From Gemella cuniculi DSM 15828 (lineage in GTDB: Bacteria > Bacillota > Bacilli > Staphylococcales > Gemellaceae), in assembly GCF_000425665.1 (NCBI RefSeq), contig NZ_KE384431.1, forward strand, positions 247,848 through 311,847: DNA of 64,000 bases. Reading direction: 5' to 3'. The notes under the pieces are model-generated. The model made no database searches, had not been told where the DNA came from, and worked only from the letters and a program-made list of their open reading frames with translations. The translations under genes were made by a program, and so were the position numbers. Positions 8,149 to 19,514 of the stretch are shown here, one piece after another (within the stretch, counting starts at the first letter, position 1; each line of letters opens with the position of its first letter).

Positions 8149-10073
8149 TAACTATCTACCTCAATTTTAAATTCTTTTTCTTTATTTTTAACTTTAACTT
8201 CATTTTTATTATAATAAACTTTAATATTTTCTAAATTAAATCTATTATTTTGTTTTAGAATATTAATTTTCACATGCTTGAATTTTGCTAAATCCACTAT
8301 CTCTTTCAAATTTTTTTCCATATGATCTATTACTATCACATTTTCTACTAAACCTTTACCAATAAGTTCTTTAGCATAGCCAATTTTTGAATTTTTTTCA
8401 CTAGTTAATAACAAATAATTTATTTTTCTTTTTCCCACATAATTAAAAAGTAAAGTGTATTCGTTTATTATATCATATTCAGTATCTTTTTTTCTAAAAT
8501 CTGTATAAAAATTATCAACATTATTAGAAGTATTTATTAATAAATTTTTTCTTCCCTCACTTGCATAATAAATATTACTTTTCCCTATTTTAATTTCTTC
8601 AAAATAGTCTATATAATTTAATTTTGAACCACATATCATCAAAATCAAAGCCGCAGAATAATAAAATATGAATTTAAAATTATTTTTGTTCAAATAAATT
8701 ATTAACAAAAGTGTTAATATAAAGTACAATACATCAATATAAATATTATGTTTCCCAATGATTATAGGTCTAAATATTAAAAATATATCTTGCATTTTAT
8801 CAAAAATATAAAAAGCAAAATTCAATAATGGTCTACAAAAAAAATTAAAAGATGATGAGCTAAATAAAAATACTATATAACTTAATATCACTAAAGGAAA
8901 AATTATTAAACTAAATATTGGAACCAATACTATATTACTTACCACAGATATATAAGAAAAAGTATAAAAATTAGCAATAAGAATTGGAAAACTTGCTAGA
9001 CTTGATATTAAACTTATTCTAAAATAACTGTGTACATTATTTTTAGCTCTTTTTAAATAACTGTTTGACATCAATAGACTAAATGTAATAAAAAACGATA
9101 GCTCAAAACCTATATCAAATATAAATAGTGGATTTATCATTAATAGTAGCATAAAAGTTAAAAGTAGTGCTGACAAACGACTTAAATCTTTTTTTCTAAA
9201 TAACACGTAGAACATAATCATTCCTCCAGCTCTTAAGACTGATGGACTTAATCCACTTATAAACATGTAGATTGATAGAATAATAAAAATTAGTTTGTCT
9301 ATTGTCTCAATACTTATTTTTAGTTTTTTCAATATGAAATAAACTAACCCTATCAAAACTCCAATATGTAATCCTGAAATAGCCAATAGGTGACTTGTAC
9401 CTAAATTTTTATAATTATTTATTTCATCATTTTGTAAATATGATTTATCACCAAATAAAAGTGCTTCTATATACCCACTTTTATCAAAGGAAATATTTTT
9501 ATTAATTTTTGCACTTATTGCTCCTCTTAAAGATTTTATTTTAGATATTAAAGTTTTATTTTTTTCTATTTTTTCTATATTATTTATTTTAACTTGTTTG
9601 AAAATTCTTTTATTTTCATTATATTTTTTATAATCAAATGAATAAAAATTTCTCTTTTCTGTTATATTAACTATGTTACCTACTACAAAAATTCTCCCTC
9701 CTGAAAATTTTTCTTTAAAATATTCTTTCTCTTCTTCATTTTTTAATACGTAATTAAATAAAATTTTTTCCTTGTTTAATTTTGCTACCCCTCTCATATA
9801 ATTTCCATTTATTGTTACTCTATCATTAACTTCTAATATAACGTGTGCCTCCTCAATATTAGATAAATGGCTAACATTTGTTTTTTGAATATGCATTCCT
9901 CGAATAAAAAAAGCTAAGAAGACTATTAGACAAAAAATAGTTTTCCTAGCATTTAAATTTTTATTTTTCAAAACTATTATTAGAAAAATAGTTAGGCATA
10001 AAACAGCTATTATAAAATTATAACTTAATAATATCGCTGCTAATGCTAGTAAAGCTAATTGTAGATAATACAT
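8148..10073 (-). CDS. comEC: Competence protein ComEC/Rec2, DNA uptake channel
   Basis: ComEC forms the membrane channel that passes single-stranded DNA into the cell during transformation. The 641-residue protein has an N-terminal helix pair, an OB-like extracellular domain (about 60-190), and the competence core with HLLAISGLHIGVL and a series of helices (about 225-460). The C-terminal beta-lactamase-like domain is present but degenerate. Where the metal-binding H-x-D-x-D-H is expected after a LLLT strand the sequence reads LLLTSEKNSKIG, so the metal site appears lost. At 641 residues it is shorter than B. subtilis ComEC (about 776). It overlaps comEB and holA. Confidence 0.93.
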   Translation of the reverse strand: MYYLQLALLALAAILLSYNFIIAVLCLTIFLIIVLKNKNLNARKTIFCLIVFLAFFIRGMHIQKTNVSHLSNIEEAHVILEVNDRVTINGNYMRGVAKLNKEKILFNYVLKNEEEKEYFKEKFSGGRIFVVGNIVNITEKRNFYSFDYKKYNENKRIFKQVKINNIEKIEKNKTLISKIKSLRGAISAKINKNISFDKSGYIEALLFGDKSYLQNDEINNYKNLGTSHLLAISGLHIGVLIGLVYFILKKLKISIETIDKLIFIILSIYMFISGLSPSVLRAGGMIMFYVLFRKKDLSRLSALLLTFMLLLMINPLFIFDIGFELSFFITFSLLMSNSYLKRAKNNVHSYFRISLISSLASFPILIANFYTFSYISVVSNIVLVPIFSLIIFPLVILSYIVFLFSSSSFNFFCRPLLNFAFYIFDKMQDIFLIFRPIIIGKHNIYIDVLYFILTLLLIIYLNKNNFKFIFYYSAALILMICGSKLNYIDYFEEIKIGKSNIYYASEGRKNLLINTSNNVDNFYTDFRKKDTEYDIINEYTLLFNYVGKRKINYLLLTSEKNSKIGYAKELIGKGLVENVIVIDHMEKNLKEIVDLAKFKHVKINILKQNNRFNLENIKVYYNKNEVKVKNKEKEFKIEVDS

Positions 10074-10537
10074 TATTTTTTATCCAAAAGCCGTTCTACT
10101 ATCATATTGACATCATACTTTATTTTTCGTACTACAACGCCAGATTTTTCTAATAATTCTTTTGCATATTCGTTATTTCTATAATCATTTGCATAACAAA
10201 TCTCTTTTATCCCTGCTTGTATAATAGATTTTGTACAATTTAAACATGGGAAATGAGTTACATAAATAGTTGCACCTTCTGTTCCTACTCCAAATTTTGA
10301 ACATTGAAGAATTGCATTTATTTCTGCATGGATAGTCCTTACACAATGCCCCTCTACAACTTTACACCCAACATCAATACAGTGTTCATCACCTTTTATG
10401 GAACCATTGTACCCTCCTGCTATTATTCGTTTATCTTTTACTATTGTCGCACCAACAGATAATCTACTACAAGTAGAACGTAATGACAAAAGATGACTTT
10501 GTGCCATAAAATACTCGTCCCAACTAATCCTTTGCAT
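10073..10537 (-). CDS. comEB: Deoxycytidylate deaminase-type protein ComEB
   Basis: The 154-residue protein belongs to the dCMP deaminase family. It shows the zinc-binding HAEINAILQ (about 70) with the catalytic glutamate and the PCLNCTKSI motif. The reaction is dCMP to dUMP, feeding thymidylate synthesis; a role in competence itself is not established for the family. It lies between comEA (2 nt gap) and comEC (1-nt TAATG overlap), the standard comE order. Confidence 0.93.
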   Translation of the reverse strand: MQRISWDEYFMAQSHLLSLRSTCSRLSVGATIVKDKRIIAGGYNGSIKGDEHCIDVGCKVVEGHCVRTIHAEINAILQCSKFGVGTEGATIYVTHFPCLNCTKSIIQAGIKEICYANDYRNNEYAKELLEKSGVVVRKIKYDVNMIVERLLDKK

Positions 10538-10539
10538 AA

Positions 10540-11178
10540 CTATACCTCTATCTTCTCTTTTATTTTCTCAAAAGTAGACTTTCCAATTCCTTTTACTTTT
10601 GTTATATCTTCTTTCTTCTTAAAATCTCCATTTTTTTCCCTATATTCTATTATTGCTTCTGCTTTTGTTTTTCCAACTCCAGATATTTTCATGAGTTGTT
10701 CTTTATTTGCAGTATTTATATTTATAATATCGTTATTTTTGTTATTTTCCATTGAGTGATTACTTTCTAATTGTTTAGATTTTTCACCTTTTTTTAAGAT
10801 ATAAATAACCATTTGATCTTTCAATTTTTGACTGAGGTTAATATTAGATGTATCTGCATCTTCCAATAAACCTCCTGCTTCCTCTATTATATCTTTTATT
10901 CTTTTTTCTTTTGTCGTTTCGTAAACTCCAGGATTTTTTACTGCACCTTTCACATCAACGAAAATATTTTTATCATCCTTTTCACTATTTTCATTATCCA
11001 CAGTTTTAGTTTCTGTTTTTTGTTGTGTGAAATTTATATCACTATAATCTTCATTTTTGTTAATATTAAAATAATATACTGCTATCACAACAAACAAAAT
11101 GCTACAAATAAATGCAGCTACTATAGTTTTTAAATTTTGCTTAACAAATAAAATAATTTCTTCTTTATTTAATTTCAT
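10540..11178 (-). CDS. comEA: Competence protein ComEA, DNA receptor
   Basis: ComEA is the membrane-anchored DNA receptor for transformation. The 212-residue protein has an N-terminal membrane helix (about 17-37), an acidic linker, an SLBB-like domain beginning IFVDVKGAVKNPGVY, a second low-complexity linker, and a C-terminal double helix-hairpin-helix DNA-binding domain (ININTANKEQLMKISGVGKTKAEAII and KVKGIGKSTFEKIKE in part). It is first in the comE operon. No competence-type (ComX/ComK) promoter element was identified with certainty. Confidence 0.94.
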   Translation of the reverse strand: MKLNKEEIILFVKQNLKTIVAAFICSILFVVIAVYYFNINKNEDYSDINFTQQKTETKTVDNENSEKDDKNIFVDVKGAVKNPGVYETTKEKRIKDIIEEAGGLLEDADTSNINLSQKLKDQMVIYILKKGEKSKQLESNHSMENNKNNDIININTANKEQLMKISGVGKTKAEAIIEYREKNGDFKKKEDITKVKGIGKSTFEKIKEKIEV

Positions 11179-11299
11179 AATTACTCTCCTCCCTACAGCT
11201 ATATTATATCACTAATGTTAAAAAAATGGTAATAGAATCTGTTTAATATAGTATAATAATGAAAATAATTATATAAAAAATACTTCAATGTAACAAATA

Positions 11300-11339
11300 A
11301 AAAAAGTTCACTAGATTTATATTATCTAGCGAACTTTTT

Positions 11340-11340
<1 letters not shown>
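11300..11340 (-). terminator. Terminator after mnmA
   Basis: AAAAAGTTC...CTAGAT pairs with ATCTAG...GAACTTTTT, with A/T runs on both sides. It touches the mnmA stop and can also work for transcripts from the other strand. Confidence 0.85.
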
Positions 11341-13573
<2,233 letters not shown>

Positions 13574-13618
13574 AACATCGCCTCCTAATATTAATCTACT
13601 ATATTGTACCACAAACAA

Positions 13619-14124
13619 AGGTCAAATAAAATCAAAAATACTTGTACTACAACTTAGTTTTTTAGAAATGAAAAAGTGTCAAAATACTTCAACAACCATA
13701 AATTAGCTAGCTTTTTATTCCGTAAATTCTTAAACCTCAAATAACTGTTATTTAAGTTATCCAATAATATCTTCTACATCATTTTACTACATGAAAATCT
13801 AACAATTAACTCATAGTTTCAGCATAATGTAACACAAACTTAACTTTCTAAGAAATATCATGATCACATATATCGTTTAAAGTAAAAAAATAACCTTGAC
13901 TAGCATAATAAAATGAATAGATTAATTTGCTTCTATCACTATGTAATTCTCATAATTTTCAAAGTATAAACATACACTATTACCTTTTATATTTTTCTAA
14001 CACAATATAACTAAATCTAACTTTAATTTTCATAATAATTATGATATATTCCTATATACAAATATCTTAAATTCAAAATACTGAAACTAAATCTATTTTA
14101 TAATTAAGTAACTTAAATAAAATT
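13619..14124. other. Long AT-rich intergenic stretch without a gene
   Basis: About 500 bases between the iscS-type gene and the tsaD terminator. I see no reading frame with a ribosome site, no RNA gene and no repeat, apart from a TTGTACTACA motif at 13642-13651 that recurs in three other intergenic regions of the window. It may be decayed sequence. Confidence 0.5.
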
Positions 14125-14177
14125 AGGGGTTAACTCAAAAATCGTAATTTCATAAAAACGACTTTTAGTAATCCCCT
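14125..14177 (-). terminator. Imperfect hairpin downstream of tsaD
   Basis: AGGGGTTAACTC... pairs imperfectly with ...AGTAATCCCCT, followed on the minus strand by AATTTTATTT. It is about 150 nt past the tsaD stop and is the only terminator-like structure there. Confidence 0.5.
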
Positions 14178-14329
14178 ACATAATTTATTAGACTTTCTAA
14201 AAAATTTCACTAAAGTGTTACTTAAAAATCAACAACTTCCCTCATCTGTTATAATTAATAAAATTTTATCAGAAGTTTATATTTTTAAATTAATCAATTT
14301 CATCTTTCTTAACATCTAAACTTACGATT

Positions 14330-15352
14330 TTACCCTCTAACTTCTTCTAGGTTTAATGTTGATTTTGCATTAAGTATTAATGGATCTGCAAACAGTTTAT
14401 ATTTGTAGTAATAGTACCCAACTGCTCCCATCATAGCGGCATTATCACTACAATAGTCCATCTTTGGTATTAATACTTCGATTCCGCACTCTGCTTCTAA
14501 GTCAAGTATTTGAGAACGTAATTCACTATTCCCTGCCACTCCACCAGCTAATATAAGTTGCCTTACTCCAAAATTAGTAATAGCTTTTTTCGTTTTAGTT
14601 AGCAGTATTTCTACCACCGCAGCTTGAAAGCTACATGCTAAATTTTTTGGAATGATTTCTTCTCCTCGTTGTTTTGCATTATGAACAAAATTAATTACCG
14701 CTGACTTCATTCCTGAAAAACTAAAGTTGTAATCATCGCTGTCAATCATAGCACGTGGAAATTTATATTTATCTTCACCTAGTTTAGCTAGTTTATCTAC
14801 TTTAGGTCCACCTGGGTATTCTAAACCTAGCTGACGTGCTACTTTATCATATGCTTCTCCTACTGCATCATCGTGGGTCGAGCCTATGATTTCAAAATTA
14901 AGTTCATCTTTTAAGTAAACTAACTCTGTATGTCCTCCACTAACTACAAGTGCTAAGGAAGGATAAACTATATCATTATCTATATTACTGGCATATATAT
15001 GTCCTGCAATATGATGTGCAGCAATAAGTGGCTTATCTAACACATAACTCAAAGTTTTCGCAACATTTACGCCAACCAAAAGTGAACCAATCAATCCCGG
15101 TCCCTGAGTTACACATATTGCATCTATATCACTCAAAGAAATTTTTGATTCTTCTAATGCATCTTCCACTATTTGAATTACTACTTCTATATGTTGCCTA
15201 CTCGCAATCTCTGGAACAACACCACCAAATTTTTTGTGCGTTTCTATTTGACTGCTTACAATGTTGGAAAGAACCACTTTCCCATTTCGAACGACAGCCA
15301 CACTAGTTTCATCACAGCTAGTTTCAATAGCTAGTATATTAATATCTTTCAT
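14330..15352 (-). CDS. tsaD: tRNA t6A37 threonylcarbamoyltransferase subunit TsaD
   Basis: TsaD transfers threonylcarbamoyl to A37 of ANN-decoding tRNAs together with TsaB and TsaE. The 340-residue ASKHA-fold protein has AIETSCDETSVAVV at the N-terminus, the metal-binding HHIAGHIYAS (about 112-121), the VSGGHTEL motif and the C-terminal LAGGVAGNSELR with CSDNAAMMG. Its start overlaps rimI by 14 nt. It ends the tsaE-tsaB-rimI-tsaD operon, so all t6A transfer factors except TsaC are together here. Confidence 0.97.
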   Translation of the reverse strand: MKDINILAIETSCDETSVAVVRNGKVVLSNIVSSQIETHKKFGGVVPEIASRQHIEVVIQIVEDALEESKISLSDIDAICVTQGPGLIGSLLVGVNVAKTLSYVLDKPLIAAHHIAGHIYASNIDNDIVYPSLALVVSGGHTELVYLKDELNFEIIGSTHDDAVGEAYDKVARQLGLEYPGGPKVDKLAKLGEDKYKFPRAMIDSDDYNFSFSGMKSAVINFVHNAKQRGEEIIPKNLACSFQAAVVEILLTKTKKAITNFGVRQLILAGGVAGNSELRSQILDLEAECGIEVLIPKMDYCSDNAAMMGAVGYYYYKYKLFADPLILNAKSTLNLEEVRG

Positions 15353-15791
15353 TACTAAAATTCCTTACCATAACATATGCATTCTCACCATTATTTTTAT
15401 AATAATTTTTCCTTACATCAATAGTGTCAAATCCTGCTTTTTCATAAACTGTTATCGCTGGTCTATTGCTAATTCTCACTTCAACCATTGCTTTTTTTAC
15501 TCCTTGAGTCTTTAACAATTGCATAACATAAGTAAAAAATATTTGTCCCAATTTCTTGTTTTGGTGAGGTTTATCAATAACAATTTTATTTACTTGATAT
15601 TCATCAGCTACTAACCAACCACCACAAAAACCAATTATCTCCCCATCATTAAACAACCCATAATATATAGAATTTTCGTGTTTAAGTTCCGATTTAAACA
15701 TTTCTTTAGTCCAAGCATCTTCAAAATTATCCATATCAATCTTAGAAAGTACTTCTAAATCATTAACATCTACTTTATTTATTTTAATCAT
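15339..15791 (-). CDS. rimI: GNAT N-acetyltransferase, RimI type
   Basis: The 150-residue GNAT protein has the acetyl-CoA-binding region KIVIDKPHQNKKLGQ (Q-x2-x-x-G-like) and an ENAYVMVRNF C-terminus. RimI acetylates the N-terminus of ribosomal protein S18 in E. coli; in Bacilli it regularly lies between tsaB and tsaD. It overlaps both neighbours (8 nt with tsaB, 14 nt with tsaD), so it is translated with them. The substrate here is inferred. Confidence 0.88.
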   Translation of the reverse strand: MIKINKVDVNDLEVLSKIDMDNFEDAWTKEMFKSELKHENSIYYGLFNDGEIIGFCGGWLVADEYQVNKIVIDKPHQNKKLGQIFFTYVMQLLKTQGVKKAMVEVRISNRPAITVYEKAGFDTIDVRKNYYKNNGENAYVMVRNFSNERY

Positions 15792-16452
15792 TTTTTAACC
15801 CTCTTTCCGCTTCTGTTTTTCTTAAGTATTGTGGCTTCATATTATAACTATCAACAATTTTCAGACTATCATAAACTTTCAAAACATTTTTTGCTCTAAT
15901 ATCATTTTTATTATAACTAAACTGCTCTCCTACTAAAAGTTTTTCTTTTAATTTTGAAACATCTTTTCCGACATAAACTACATTTTCTCCACTATCTAAA
16001 AGAAATTTATTTACCTCTTCCAATGAATAATATCCTTCTTTTAAAATTTCTACAAAATCATTTTTATTTTTTTTATAAACTGCACTAAAAACATAACCAC
16101 GGCGTGCATCAATAAGTGGAACAATCAAATTTTCACTTTCATATTCCAAAAGTGCTTGAAATTTTAAACTTGAAATAATTTTTAAATTTATTTTAAGAGT
16201 ATATGCCAAAGTTTTACACACTGCAGCTACAACTCTTATCGCTGTATAAGAACCTGGACCACTACTTGAAATAATTTCCTTAAGATCTGATTTTTTTTTT
16301 CCAGCTTCATTCAAACACAGTACTATTTCTTGCAAAATAACTTCGGATAAATTATTACTACATTCAATATTTCTTTCAGAAATTACTTGATTATCATCTA
16401 AACAAGCAAGCGAAAGAAATCCGTTTGAAGCCTCTACAACCAAACTTACCAA
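15784..16452 (-). CDS. tsaB: t6A biosynthesis protein TsaB
   Basis: TsaB is the partner that activates TsaD. The 222-residue protein has the short ASKHA N-terminal half seen in the family, with SSGPGSYTAIRVVAAVCKTLAY (about 65-86 in part) and VPLIDARRGYVFSAVY. It starts at a TTG inside the end of tsaE, with AGGATACAGG upstream. The overlap of 7 nt means coupled translation. Confidence 0.93.
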   Translation of the reverse strand: MVSLVVEASNGFLSLACLDDNQVISERNIECSNNLSEVILQEIVLCLNEAGKKKSDLKEIISSSGPGSYTAIRVVAAVCKTLAYTLKINLKIISSLKFQALLEYESENLIVPLIDARRGYVFSAVYKKNKNDFVEILKEGYYSLEEVNKFLLDSGENVVYVGKDVSKLKEKLLVGEQFSYNKNDIRAKNVLKVYDSLKIVDSYNMKPQYLRKTEAERGLKND

Positions 16453-16898
16453 TTTTCCTGTATCCTTTCTTCAATGTTTTTGTAACTATCTGTCGCTGAA
16501 ATTTCAACAACACGCTCGTCTCCATTAATTGAAATATTAAAAACCAATTTTTCTTTGGGTAAAAATTCTTTGATAAACTCCCCCCATTCAACTACACAAA
16601 TATTATTTTCATAAAAAATATCCTCAAATCCGAGATCTTCATCACTACCTTCTAATCGATATGCATCAATATGATATAGCTTTCCTTTATCAAATTTATA
16701 TTCCTTCATAATATTAAAAGTAGGAGAATTAACAACACTTTTAACACCTAGATACTCTGCAAAATATTTAGTAAAAGTTGTTTTCCCAGCAGCTAAATCA
16801 CCATTCAACATAAGTATAAGTTTTTTATCAACGCTCTTAGCAACTAATCTTGCCAATCGCTTGGTATCATCTAAATTTTTAATAATTATCTTCAACAT
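16446..16898 (-). CDS. tsaE: t6A biosynthesis ATPase TsaE
   Basis: TsaE is the small P-loop ATPase that resets the TsaBD complex. The start is set at the ATG of MLKIIIKNLDD, which has a GAAGGG site; an upstream in-frame ATG lacks one. The 150-residue protein shows Walker A NGDLAAGKTTFTKYF, SPTFNIMKEY, HIDAYRLEG and Walker B-like VVEWGEFI, all family hallmarks. First gene of the t6A operon. Confidence 0.93.
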   Translation of the reverse strand: MLKIIIKNLDDTKRLARLVAKSVDKKLILMLNGDLAAGKTTFTKYFAEYLGVKSVVNSPTFNIMKEYKFDKGKLYHIDAYRLEGSDEDLGFEDIFYENNICVVEWGEFIKEFLPKEKLVFNISINGDERVVEISATDSYKNIEERIQENW

Positions 16899-17064
16899 TA
16901 CTAGCCCTTCTAAATACAATTTTAATTATAACATCTATTATAATAACATATTTATCAACTTATTCCAACATATAAAAAACTTTTAACCCATATAAAAAAT
17001 AATAACTAAATATTGTTTTTCTATTAGAACATGATACAATAATATTAGTGAGGAGAGTGCAATT

Positions 17065-17628
17065 ATGAACAAAAAAGTTTTTATTATATGTCTAGGAATT
17101 TTTTCTATAATTTTTTTTAGTATTTTTTTCATTATAAAACAAGATTATACTTCAAACTATAAAGTAGTGGAAATAAATGGAGTAAAAATAAAAGGGGACA
17201 CCACCAAATATAAAGTAAACTTTGTTAAAAAGATAGATGGGGATACAATAGTTGTAAATTTTAATAAAAAAGATCTAAAAATTAGATACTTATTAGTAGA
17301 TACGCCTGAAACTGTAAAAAGAGGGGTGAAGGTTCAAAAATATGGACCAGAAGCCAGTGAACTAAACGGAAAAATATTATCTGAAGCCAAAGATATTGAA
17401 ATAGAATTTGATATTTATCAAAAAGAAGATAAATACCATAGAGCTCTCTGTTACGTATATGCTGATGGAAAATCCGTTCAAGAACAATTATTATTAGCAG
17501 GTTTAGCGGAAATAAAATATGTAAAAGAGCCTGACACAAGATATTTAAAAAAATTTAAAAATGCACAAAATAAAGCTAAGAGTAATAAAAGAAATTTATG
17601 GAGTCAGTCTAATAACACCTATAAGTAG
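17065..17628 (+). CDS. Membrane-anchored thermonuclease-like protein
   Basis: The protein has 187 residues: an N-terminal hydrophobic helix (about 5-25) that acts as signal or anchor, then one staphylococcal-nuclease domain. The catalytic set is visible: arginine and aspartate in KIRYLLVDTPETV (the E of PET being the general base) and the second arginine in DKYHRALCYVY. The family cuts DNA and RNA with calcium. It is a single plus-strand gene with a GGAGAG site, converging on the permease gene. Likely exposed outside the cell. Confidence 0.88.
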   Translation: MNKKVFIICLGIFSIIFFSIFFIIKQDYTSNYKVVEINGVKIKGDTTKYKVNFVKKIDGDTIVVNFNKKDLKIRYLLVDTPETVKRGVKVQKYGPEASELNGKILSEAKDIEIEFDIYQKEDKYHRALCYVYADGKSVQEQLLLAGLAEIKYVKEPDTRYLKKFKNAQNKAKSNKRNLWSQSNNTYK

Positions 17629-17680
17629 TTAATTATAATTTTAACCTTCATCTTGTCTTTTCTAACTTAAAATATAAAAA

Positions 17681-17739
17681 GTGGAAGTGACTTTATAAAA
17701 TCTTGCTTCAAGAAATCATAATTTTAAAGTCACTCCCAC
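17681..17739. terminator. Two-way terminator between nuclease and permease
   Basis: GTGGAAGTGACTTT pairs with AAAGTCACTCCCAC (one mismatch), with a long AT loop. It lies between two converging genes. Confidence 0.75.
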
Positions 17740-17920
17740 TCAATTTTATATCGTATATACAGTCTATGAGAAAATCCTCAGTAAAACTTTATTCTTAACA
17801 AACTAAGTAAGCTCACTTATATATAGTTCTCGTTATTTGGAATAATACGATCATCTTTTGTTTTAAATATTAATATCAAACCACAATAAAATTTTTGATT
17901 CTTAAATGGGTTTATTTTAA

Positions 17921-19288
17921 TTATTTCAGCTTACTATTTTTGTATGAAAATACATAGTAGATTACCAATCCAACTATAATCCATACTATAAATATTTTCC
18001 ATGTTGTTAATGTTATACTATAAAGTAATGCTACAAATAATACTATTGAAATCATAGGTAAGTATGGCATCCCTGGTACTCTAAATCCTCGTTTCAAATC
18101 TGGATATTTCTTATTAAATACAATAGTAGTATAACTTACTAGTGCAAATGAAATAATTGAAGCTACATTAGCTAAATCAGCTAATTGACCTAATGGTAAA
18201 AAGCCTGCCAATACTGCTGTTAATATCCCAATTCCCCAAGTAACACTAGGAACTTTATTTTTATTTACTTTTGTTAGTTGTTTTGGTAATAAACCATCAC
18301 GTGCAACAGTATAAGTTATTCTTATTCCTGCATACATAAACGATAAAATACCAGCCATAAGTCCAATTACCGCCCCGAGGGAAACAACACCAGCAACTTT
18401 ATTTTGCCCTACAGCTTCTAATACGTATGCCAAAGCATCACCTGTTCCTAATTCTGTATAAGGAACAACACCAGTTAAGATTAAACATACTAAAATATAA
18501 AATGCTGTACAAACAATCATAGTTATAATTATTGCTCTAGGAATTGCCTTTTCTGGATTAATTGTTTCTTCTGCTGAAGTTGAAATAGCATCAAAACCTA
18601 GATATGCAAAAAATACTGTTGTGGCTGCTAACATTACTCCAGAAAATCCTGTAGGTGCAAAATTATTTGTCCAGTGTGTAGGTTCAACATAAAATGCTCC
18701 AACAATAATAAACAAGATAACTATCCCCACTTTTGCTGCAACCATAAGATTATTTACCAATTTACTACTAGATGTACCTTTGGACAAAATAAAAGTAATT
18801 AATAATACTATACACAGCGCTGGCATATTTCCATAACCACCAGCATTTGGTAATGTCATAAATTTAGTTGGTATTTCTAATCCTAGACCTGCTAAAAGTC
18901 TTGAAAAATAACTCGACCAACCGTTTGCTACTGTTGCAGATGTTAAAACATATCCACCTATCAGTACCCAACCTACTAAATAAGCAATAATTTCACCAAC
19001 TGAAACATACAAGTAAGTATATGTACTACCACTAGACGGAATCGTTGAAGCTAATTCCGCATAACATAAGGCTGCTAAGCAACATGCTAACCCTGCTATT
19101 AAGAAAGAAAACACTACAGCTGGACCTGCTTCTGATGAAGCCTTTCCTGTTAAAACCAAAATCCCCGAGCCAATAATAGCTCCTATTCCAAACAAGACCA
19201 AATCCATAGTTTTCATAGTAGGATTAAAAGTTTTTTTACTTGCATCTTCTAAAATGGAATCTATAGATTTTTTTCTAAATACACTCAT
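17921..19288 (-). CDS. APC-family amino acid permease
   Basis: This 455-residue membrane protein has about 12 helices. The first helix carries GIGAIIGSGILVLTG and a later one FFAYLGFDAISTSAEE, both hallmarks of the cationic-amino-acid type (YfnA/CAT) of the APC superfamily. It probably imports amino acids with protons; the substrate cannot be read from sequence. Strong GGAGG upstream. It follows alanine dehydrogenase on the same strand but a terminator separates them. Confidence 0.85.
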   Translation of the reverse strand: MSVFRKKSIDSILEDASKKTFNPTMKTMDLVLFGIGAIIGSGILVLTGKASSEAGPAVVFSFLIAGLACCLAALCYAELASTIPSSGSTYTYLYVSVGEIIAYLVGWVLIGGYVLTSATVANGWSSYFSRLLAGLGLEIPTKFMTLPNAGGYGNMPALCIVLLITFILSKGTSSSKLVNNLMVAAKVGIVILFIIVGAFYVEPTHWTNNFAPTGFSGVMLAATTVFFAYLGFDAISTSAEETINPEKAIPRAIIITMIVCTAFYILVCLILTGVVPYTELGTGDALAYVLEAVGQNKVAGVVSLGAVIGLMAGILSFMYAGIRITYTVARDGLLPKQLTKVNKNKVPSVTWGIGILTAVLAGFLPLGQLADLANVASIISFALVSYTTIVFNKKYPDLKRGFRVPGMPYLPMISIVLFVALLYSITLTTWKIFIVWIIVGLVIYYVFSYKNSKLK

Positions 19289-19460
19289 AATTTCCTCCTA
19301 AAATACTCTAAGAATTATCAATAGCGATAATTTTTTATTATACCATATTTATTATGTATTTACTATAAAATAATAATAAAATTTACTATCAATAAAATCA
19401 CAAAATTTATTTTTTTATTATTTTATAAATTATAATATTTTTGTTAAAATTTTAAAAAAT

Positions 19461-19492
19461 AGAAGTGGAAAGTCTCCCCCCTCTCCACTTCT
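19461..19492 (-). terminator. Terminator after ald
   Basis: AGAAGTGGA pairs with TCCACTTCT, with A- and T-rich flanks, 23 nt downstream of the ald stop. Confidence 0.8.
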
Positions 19493-19514
19493 GCTGTTTT
19501 TATTTCTTATTTAA

